19,340 nucleotides of DNA. Origin: Pseudomonadota bacterium (GTDB lineage: Bacteria; Pseudomonadota; Alphaproteobacteria; Rhizobiales; Rhizobiaceae). The position numbers and the translations under genes are program-made. This document shows positions 13,920 to 19,340 of this stretch, in pieces (within the stretch, counting starts at the first letter, position 1; each line of letters starts with the position of its first letter). The notes under the pieces are model-generated. The model was given only the letters and a program-made list of their open reading frames with translations, was not told the DNA's origin and searched no databases. The stretch lies in NCBI GenBank assembly GCA_023399635.1, contig JAEWOP010000094.1, positions 1 through 19,340 on the forward strand, read 5' to 3'.

Positions 13920-15545
13920 ATGGCATTTGCAATGGAAGCCGATCTGATTCTGACTAACGGCAGGATCTGGCGTGGCCGCGATGAGGGTGTCTGCGAGGCG
14001 CTGGCCGTTTGGCAGGGAAGGGTGTTGGCCACTGGTACTGGCACCGAAATCCTCACCCTACAGGGTCCTGCGACGGAGGTCATCGACCTCGACGGCCGAT
14101 TTGCCTGCCCCGGTCTCATTGACAATCACCTGCACCTTATCTCTACCGGTATCACCATGGGCTGGGTCGATGCCACGCCGGCTGCCGCTCCAACCCTTGC
14201 CGCGCTGATGGGCAAGCTATCAGAGCGCGCCATGACAACGCCCGAGGGCGGCTGGATTAGGGCTCGCGGCTATGATCAGGTTAAGCTCGATGTGGGCAGG
14301 CACCCGACGCGCGAGGACCTCGATCGCGCTGTGCCCGATCATCCTGTGCTGCTCGTGCGCGCCTGCGGCCATGTCTCGATCGCAAATTCTCGCGCATTGG
14401 AGCTCGCCGGAATAGATGAATCGACGCCGGTGCCAGAAGGCGCTGTCATTGGCATCACCGATGGCCGTCTGAACGGGCTTTTGGCCGAGAACGCGCAAAA
14501 TCTTGCGACGGCAGCCATCCCCGCCTTCACAACCGATGAACTGCTGGATGGCATCGAGCGGGCAGGCCATCATCTGCTTTCATTGGGGATCACGAGCTGT
14601 ATGGATGCAGCAGTGGGACAGTTGGCAGGCTTCGCGGAAATTCAGGCCTACCAACTGGCCAAGCTTCAGGATCGGCTGCCGGTTCGGGTCTGGCTGACCC
14701 TCCTGGGTGATCCTGGTGTCTCCATTGTCGAGCATTGCTGGCGTGCCGGTTTGATCTCTGGCGTGGGTGACGACATGTTGCGCGTCGGCGGTGTTAAGAT
14801 CTTTCTGGATGGTTCCGCAGGCGGGCGCACCGCATGGATGACGCAGCCATATCAGGGTGAGCCCGATAATCGCGGTGTTCAGATGCTACCTGATAACGAG
14901 GTAGACGTCTTGGTCAAATCCTGCCACGACCGCGGCTACCAGATGGTCTGCCATGCAATTGGCGATGGGGCGATCGAACAACTCATCACAGCTTACGAAA
15001 AGGCGCTTGCAGCCAATCCCGATCCCGATCGCCGTCATCGCATCGAGCATTGTGGTTTCTCAACGGCGAAACAGCACGCGCGTATGAAGGAAGCCGGCAT
15101 CGTGCCAGCACCGCAGTTGGTTTTCATTCATGATTTCGGCGACAGCTATGTGTCTGTTCTTGGGAAGGAACGGGGCTTGGGCTGTTATCCGATGAAGTCC
15201 TGGATGCAAATGGGTCTTAAGCCGTCGACCGGCTCTGACTCCCCGGTAAGTGCGCCCAATCCATTCCCCAATCTGCACGCGATGATTACCCGCCAGACGA
15301 GCAAGGGGACCGTGTTGGACGAAGGCCAGCGATTGAGCAGCGAAGAGGCGCTCCAGGCGTACACGGAGTTCGGTGCTTATTCGCAAAAGGCCGAAGCTGT
15401 GAAGGGCCGGCTTGTCCCGGGACAGTGGGCAGATATAGCGGTTTTCGACCAGGATCTGCTTAGTGCGCCGGCCGAGACGATCCTTTCAGACACGCGTTGC
15501 CTGCTGACCGTCCTGGCAGGCCGTGTCGTTCATGACGTTCGTTAG
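13920..15545 (+). CDS. amidohydrolase_3 family protein (YtcJ-like metal-dependent hydrolase)
   Basis: 541-residue cytosolic amidohydrolase-superfamily enzyme. The N-terminal beta-sandwich (DLILTNGRIWRG) leads to the metal-binding PGLIDNHLHL with His70 and His72. The barrel follows, with GGVKIFLDGSAGGRTAWM (Lys/active-site loop typical of YtcJ), VCHAIGDGAIEQ, HRIEHCGF, the catalytic Asp in STGSDSPVSAPNP, and a C-terminal return strand with GRLVPGQWADIAVFDQDL. Members hydrolyse amide bonds, but substrates are mostly unknown; N-acyl amino acids, formamides and cyclic amides are precedents. Its position between the D-peptidase genes and a peptide transporter suggests an amide or N-acyl peptide substrate. 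AGGGAG before ATG 13920 supports the start. It lies 52 bp upstream of the binding-protein gene. Confidence 0.9.
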   Translation: MAFAMEADLILTNGRIWRGRDEGVCEALAVWQGRVLATGTGTEILTLQGPATEVIDLDGRFACPGLIDNHLHLISTGITMGWVDATPAAAPTLAALMGKLSERAMTTPEGGWIRARGYDQVKLDVGRHPTREDLDRAVPDHPVLLVRACGHVSIANSRALELAGIDESTPVPEGAVIGITDGRLNGLLAENAQNLATAAIPAFTTDELLDGIERAGHHLLSLGITSCMDAAVGQLAGFAEIQAYQLAKLQDRLPVRVWLTLLGDPGVSIVEHCWRAGLISGVGDDMLRVGGVKIFLDGSAGGRTAWMTQPYQGEPDNRGVQMLPDNEVDVLVKSCHDRGYQMVCHAIGDGAIEQLITAYEKALAANPDPDRRHRIEHCGFSTAKQHARMKEAGIVPAPQLVFIHDFGDSYVSVLGKERGLGCYPMKSWMQMGLKPSTGSDSPVSAPNPFPNLHAMITRQTSKGTVLDEGQRLSSEEALQAYTEFGAYSQKAEAVKGRLVPGQWADIAVFDQDLLSAPAETILSDTRCLLTVLAGRVVHDVR

Positions 15546-15597
15546 CTTGAACATCCAATTCAGACGATGCCGAAAAGGCACGAAGAGGGAGAACAGA

Positions 15598-17190
15598 ATG
15601 CTGAAGAAACTGACATTGGCCGCGGTGCTCGGCCTCGGTGTGGCGACGGGAGCCATTGCCGCAAACGAGCGGCAGGGTGGGACGCTCGTCTTCACCGCTC
15701 CTTACGGCTCCAGCTTTGCCACGCTTGACGTGCAATCCAGCCCTAACACTCAGGAAGAATTCATCACGCAGGCCATTCACCGGGCACTTTACAGTTGGGA
15801 CTCCAACAACAACAAGCCGGTCCTGGAATTGGCCACATCCGCCGACGTCTCTGATGACGGCCGAGTTTATACGTATCATCTGCGCCAAAACGCTGTCTTT
15901 CACAACGACAAGCCTCTGACTGCTGATGACATCATCTACAGCTACAAGCGGATTGCGGATGCGAAGAATGCATTCCCCGGTGCGAGCTTTATCGCCAACA
16001 TCAAGGGTGCGGACGAGTTTGCTGCCGGCAAGGCGGATGAGATCTCCGGACTTCGCAAGGTCGACGATCACACGCTGGAAATCACCTTCAACGCGCCGAT
16101 CAACCCAGGCTTCGCGTTGATGCAGAACACCACCGCTATCTATCCGTCGAACATCGAAGATGAAGCGAGCTTTGCCAAAACGCCCGTCGGCTTGGGTGCC
16201 TTCGTGTTCAAGGAACACGTTCCGGGCTCGCAGGTCGTGGTGGAGAAGTTCGACAAGTACTACGAGGAAGGAAAGCCTTATCTGGACCGGATCAACATCG
16301 TCCTGATGGCGGAGGACGCCGCCCGCGACGTTGCCTTCCGCAACAAGGAAATTGACGTCTCGATCTTAGGCCCGACGCAGTATCAAGCTTATCAGGGCGA
16401 GGAAGCACTAAAGGATAATCTCCTCGAGGTGGCTGAGGTCTTCACGCGCAATATCGGCTTCAACCCAAAGTTCGAACCCTTCAAGGACAAGCGCGTCCGT
16501 CAGGCCATCAATCACGCGATCAACACGCCCTTGATCATTGAACGACTTGTCAAGAACAAGGCCTATCCCGCTTCCGGCTGGCTGCCGCTCTCGTCGCCTG
16601 CCTTCGACAAGGACAAGGCCGCCTATGACTACAATCCAGAAAAGGCAAAGGAATTGCTTGCCGAGGCCGGCTATGAGGACGGTTTCGAGTTTGAGGTGAC
16701 AGCGAGCCCGAACGAAAGCTGGGGTGTGCCGATCGTGGAAGCCATCCTTCCGATGCTGCAAAAGGTTGGGATCACGGTAAGACCGAAACCAGTCGAAAGC
16801 GCAGCGCTAGGCGACGCGGTGACCTCAAACAACTTCCAAGCCTTCATCTGGTCCAACCTGTCAGGTCCCGATCCGCTGAATGCTATGCGCTGCTTCTATT
16901 CTCAGACCGCGCAGTCTGCCTGCAACTATACGAGCTTTGCGAATGCGGAATTCGACAAGCTGTATGAGCAGGCCCAGGAGGAGCGCGACACAGCCAAGCA
17001 AAACGAGCTTCTGCGTCAGGCAAACAATCTGGTCCAGGATGAGGCGCCAGTTTGGTTCTTCAACTACAACAAGGCCGTAATGGCGTATCAGCCATGGGTT
17101 CATGGTCTGGTACCCAATGCGACAGAACTCGCCGTCCAGCCCTATGATGAGATCTGGATAGACGAAACAGCGCCTGCTTCGCGTCGGTAA
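15598..17190 (+). CDS. ABC transporter substrate-binding protein, dipeptide/oligopeptide family 5
   Basis: 530-residue periplasmic binding protein (SBP_bac_5, DppA/OppA fold). A signal peptide is clear: MLKKLTLAAVLGLGVATGAI ending AIA-AN, cleaved near residue 22. Family landmarks are LELATSADVSDDGRVYTYHL, VFHNDKPLTADDIIYSYKRI, VDDHTLEITF, AYPASGWLPLSSPA, YDYNPEKAKELLAEAGY and, near the end, LVQDEAPVWFFNYNKAVMAY. I chose ATG 15598, seven bases after GAGGGAG; an earlier GTG at 15523 would overlap the amidohydrolase and bury the signal peptide. It should capture small peptides or amides for the permeases downstream. A strong hairpin follows its stop codon. The ligand cannot be told from sequence; neighbours suggest D-residue-containing peptides. 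Confidence 0.93.
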   Translation: MLKKLTLAAVLGLGVATGAIAANERQGGTLVFTAPYGSSFATLDVQSSPNTQEEFITQAIHRALYSWDSNNNKPVLELATSADVSDDGRVYTYHLRQNAVFHNDKPLTADDIIYSYKRIADAKNAFPGASFIANIKGADEFAAGKADEISGLRKVDDHTLEITFNAPINPGFALMQNTTAIYPSNIEDEASFAKTPVGLGAFVFKEHVPGSQVVVEKFDKYYEEGKPYLDRINIVLMAEDAARDVAFRNKEIDVSILGPTQYQAYQGEEALKDNLLEVAEVFTRNIGFNPKFEPFKDKRVRQAINHAINTPLIIERLVKNKAYPASGWLPLSSPAFDKDKAAYDYNPEKAKELLAEAGYEDGFEFEVTASPNESWGVPIVEAILPMLQKVGITVRPKPVESAALGDAVTSNNFQAFIWSNLSGPDPLNAMRCFYSQTAQSACNYTSFANAEFDKLYEQAQEERDTAKQNELLRQANNLVQDEAPVWFFNYNKAVMAYQPWVHGLVPNATELAVQPYDEIWIDETAPASRR

Positions 17191-17203
17191 CGCGTGAGGA
17201 GAC

Positions 17204-17231
17204 ATGTGGGTTGGTCAACGCCAACCCACAT
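17204..17231 (+). terminator. intercistronic hairpin between binding-protein and permease genes
   Basis: A perfect 11-bp stem, ATGTGGGTTGG / CCAACCCACAT, with loop TCAACG lies 13 bp after the stop. There is no T-run, so it is more likely an mRNA-stabilising or partial-termination hairpin of the kind that raises binding-protein output relative to the membrane subunits. GACAT (17201) and ATGTC (17236) offer an alternative outer pairing. Confidence 0.7.
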
Positions 17232-17270
17232 TGAAATGTCGCGCCATCACGCGCCAAGGCGGATACCCGT

Positions 17271-18206
17271 ATGCTTCGTTTTACCCTGCGTCGGATCTGG
17301 CAGATCATACCCACGCTGATCGTTGTGGCGCTGCTTATCTTCGTGATCTTTAGCGTTGTGCCAGGCAGCTTCGCCGCAAGTCTGTTCTCCGACGGCAGGC
17401 GCGCGGCTGATCCTCAGATGATAGCGCGCCTCAATGAGGAGTTCGGACTGAACAAGCCTCTTATGGAGCGCTTCTTCACCTACATCACTGATCTGGCGCA
17501 GTTTGATCTCGGGACCAGTTTCCGGACGCGCCAGCCGGTCATTGATCTCATCGCCGACCGGATGTGGGCATCGCTGCAACTCGCCATCGCCGCGATGGTC
17601 TTCGCCCTTGCTTTGGGTGTGCCGCTTGGGTTTCTTGCCGCGCTGAGGCCTGGATCGGTGCTCGATACCGTAACGATGATCGGAGCCGTCTCCGGTCTTT
17701 CCATGCCGCAGTTCTGGCTCGGTCTCTTGCTCATGTATCTGTTTGCACTGCAACTCAACTGGCTACCCAGTTTTGGTTACGGCGACGGCTCCTTTCGCAA
17801 CCTGATCCTGCCCGCCGTGACGCTCGGGGTGACGCCACTTGCGCTTCTGGCTCGAACCACCCGAGCCGGCGTGCTTGATGTGTTGAGTGCCGATTTCATC
17901 CGCACGGCTCACTCCAAAGGGATGAGCGAAGCGAAGGTCGTGCGGTGGCATGTTGCCCGCAACGCTTTGGTGCTGATTGTCACGACCGTGGGATTGCAGT
18001 TCGGATCGCTGATCGGCCAGGCGGTCGTTATCGAGAAGCTGTTTGCCTGGCCGGGGATCGGCTCCCTGCTGGTTGACAGTGTTGCTATCCGCGACATCCC
18101 TGTGGTGCAGGGCACGATCCTTGTGATCGTGCTTTGGTTCCTCCTCATCAACACTGCGGTGGATCTGATTTATGCCGCCATCGATCCGCGAATTAAGCAG
18201 GAGTGA
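17271..18206 (+). CDS. ABC transporter permease, DppB-like
   Basis: 311-residue inner-membrane permease with about six transmembrane helices: an N-terminal anchor (IIPTLIVVALLIFVIFSVV), then a long periplasmic loop that ends in FDLGTSFRTRQPVIDLI, then five helices in the binding-protein-dependent permease domain. The ATPase-contact (EAA) loop reads RTTRAGVLDVLSADFIRTAH, then SKGMSEAKVVRWHVARNAL, typical of DppB/OppB. VVIEKLFAWPGIGSLLVDSV is the standard late signature. ATG 17271 follows an AAGGCGGA site and an 80-bp gap that holds the hairpin. Its stop overlaps the next start (GTGA). It forms the channel with the downstream permease. Confidence 0.94.
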   Translation: MLRFTLRRIWQIIPTLIVVALLIFVIFSVVPGSFAASLFSDGRRAADPQMIARLNEEFGLNKPLMERFFTYITDLAQFDLGTSFRTRQPVIDLIADRMWASLQLAIAAMVFALALGVPLGFLAALRPGSVLDTVTMIGAVSGLSMPQFWLGLLLMYLFALQLNWLPSFGYGDGSFRNLILPAVTLGVTPLALLARTTRAGVLDVLSADFIRTAHSKGMSEAKVVRWHVARNALVLIVTTVGLQFGSLIGQAVVIEKLFAWPGIGSLLVDSVAIRDIPVVQGTILVIVLWFLLINTAVDLIYAAIDPRIKQE

Positions 18207-19033
18207 CGGGATTGCGCCTTGGTTTCAATTTCTGGCTTGGTGCCTTGCTGACTCTCTTGGTGGTCCTCACCGGGGTGCTCGCTCCATGGATTGCTCCGTT
18301 CGATCCGGTTTTCGACGCGGATCTGATGAACTCCGAGCTACCGCCAGATTCCACGTTCTGGTTCGGGACCGACGGGCAGGGACGCGATGTTTTCACCCGT
18401 ATTCTCTATGGTGCGCAGATATCGCTCACCGTGGGCATCGTCTCACAAGTGATCAATTCAGTGATCGGAGTGACCCTTGGCATGACGGCCGCATACTGGG
18501 GCGGCTGGTGGGACGATCTGGTGAACGGCTTGACGAACGTCATGCTTGCTATCCCTTCGCTAATCTTCGCACTGGCGGTTATGGCCGTACTCGGTCCTGG
18601 TCTTCCTTCATTGTTGATTGCGCTGGGCCTGACCAACTGGAGCTGGACCTGCCGCATCGCCCGCTCATCGACGCTTTCGCTGAAATCCCAGGGTTATGTG
18701 CAGGCTGCCCAGACACTCGGCTACGGCGATCTACGCATCATGTTTACGCAGATCCTGCCGAACATGATGGGCCCAATCCTCGTTATGGCGACACTCGGAA
18801 TGGGGTCAGCAGTCCTCTCGGAGGCTGCCCTTTCCTTCCTGGGCCTTGGGATCCAGCCTCCGTTCCCGAGCTGGGGCTCAATGCTGACGGATGCACGTCA
18901 ATTGATCCAGCTCGCTCCGTGGGTGGCGATCTTCCCCGGCTTAGCCATCTTCCTGTCGGTCCTTGGGTTCAATCTTCTGGGAGACGGTCTGCGCGATAGT
19001 CTCGACCCCCATATGAGGACGCGCAACATATGA
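18203..19033 (+). CDS. ABC transporter permease, DppC-like
   Basis: 276-residue second permease, starting at GTG 18203 that overlaps the preceding stop. It has an N-terminal helix (FWLGALLTLLVVLTGVLAPW), the OppC_N-type FGTDGQGRDVFTRILYGAQI, about five further helices, the EAA loop SLKSQGYVQAAQTLGYGDLR, and a C-terminal LSEAALSFLGLGIQPPFPSW, all characteristic of DppC/OppC. It ends ATGA-overlapped with the ATPase gene, so translation of the transporter subunits is coupled. Confidence 0.94.
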   Translation: MTGLRLGFNFWLGALLTLLVVLTGVLAPWIAPFDPVFDADLMNSELPPDSTFWFGTDGQGRDVFTRILYGAQISLTVGIVSQVINSVIGVTLGMTAAYWGGWWDDLVNGLTNVMLAIPSLIFALAVMAVLGPGLPSLLIALGLTNWSWTCRIARSSTLSLKSQGYVQAAQTLGYGDLRIMFTQILPNMMGPILVMATLGMGSAVLSEAALSFLGLGIQPPFPSWGSMLTDARQLIQLAPWVAIFPGLAIFLSVLGFNLLGDGLRDSLDPHMRTRNI

Positions 19034-19340
19034 CAGAAGCCCTTCTTGACGTCAGAGATCTTCGTCTGGGCGTGGTGCAAAAACGCGCTACTCTCCATGC
19101 AATTCTCAAAGGCGTGTCGTTTCAGATCTTGCCGGGAGAGGCTTACGGACTGGTCGGGGAATCGGGATCGGGAAAATCCGTTACCTCCCTTGCCATCATG
19201 GGACTGCTAGGCAAACCCCTTTCCGTCACCGGCGGCGCCCTTGTGTTCAAGGGCCAGAACCTGCTCGACCTGTCAAAGCGCGAGATGCGCCGCTTGCGGG
19301 GCAATCGCATCGCGATGATCTTCCAGGAACCGATGACGGC
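19030..19340 (+). CDS. ABC transporter ATP-binding protein, DppD-like (3' end beyond window)
   Basis: First 103 codons of an ATPase, starting at ATG 19030 inside the preceding stop. LLDVRDLRLGV opens the nucleotide-binding fold, the Walker A motif GESGSGKS is at residues 43-50, and the sequence is cut just after the Q-loop (IAMIFQEPMTA). SVTSLAIMGLL after Walker A is typical of peptide importers. Signature and Walker B motifs lie outside the window. Peptide importers often have a second ATPase (DppF-like) or a fused double ATPase; which applies here cannot be seen. Confidence 0.93.
   Translation, partial: MTEALLDVRDLRLGVVQKRATLHAILKGVSFQILPGEAYGLVGESGSGKSVTSLAIMGLLGKPLSVTGGALVFKGQNLLDLSKREMRRLRGNRIAMIFQEPMT

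Noticed and set aside
15523..15597. Upstream GTG start for the binding protein
   Set aside because: It would overlap the amidohydrolase 3' end and hide a textbook signal peptide; ATG 15598 has a good ribosome site.
15460..16218. Minus-strand frame of 252 codons opposite the binding protein
   Set aside because: Antisense shadow of a well-supported gene; no ribosome site or family match.
18172..18999. Plus-strand frame of 275 codons overlapping the DppC-like gene
   Set aside because: It is the +2 shadow of the permease, with no hydrophobic helices or family motifs.

Overview
The window looks like an accessory stretch of an alphaproteobacterial genome, most likely Rhizobiales (Rhizobium/Agrobacterium/Mesorhizobium-like). 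The grounds are moderately high GC, an RTX/HlyD type I secretion pair, a DUF1127 protein, an IS2-group IS3-family element and a long peptide-uptake operon. The species call is inference from gene style, not a database match.

Layout. (1) 1-3411: a large Ca2+-binding RTX protein, whose reading frame is open to the left edge, followed by its HlyD-type membrane-fusion partner. No type I ABC ATPase is visible here. (2) 3412-7935: a decayed zone. An MBL-fold hydrolase that has lost its N-terminus is split by an intact IS3/IS2-group element (4460-5776, imperfect inverted repeats, perfect 5-bp TTGAC duplication); removing the element and one duplication restores the frame exactly. Next come an exported intradiol dioxygenase gene with a lost start, an internal deletion and a frameshift; a previously easy-to-miss antisense remnant of malate synthase G carrying four in-frame stops; and a membrane-anchored M23 peptidase gene split by a one-base frameshift. 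(3) 8103-9713: an AraC-type regulator divergent from a DUF1127 protein and a small ABM-like monooxygenase, with a perfect TTGACA-GGA-TGTCAA palindrome between them. (4) 10088-19340: a coherent catabolic and uptake cluster: D-amino-acid transaminase, P1-family (DmpA-like) aminopeptidase, M55 D-aminopeptidase (DppA-like), a convergent LysR regulator, an amidohydrolase_3 (YtcJ-like) enzyme, then a dipeptide-type ABC importer (binding protein, two permeases, and an ATPase cut by the window end).

The last cluster is the most interesting part. Its enzymes fit a pathway in which D-amino-acid-containing peptides or amides are imported, cleaved by peptidases with D-type or unusual specificity, and the released D-amino acids are transaminated to 2-oxo acids. 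The LysR gene sits between the two halves, and a T-N11-A dyad lies in the divergent gap in front of the amidohydrolase-transporter half. A strong hairpin between the binding protein and the permeases, and alternating TCCGCT/AGCGGA elements upstream of the transaminase, are candidate RNA-level control signals.
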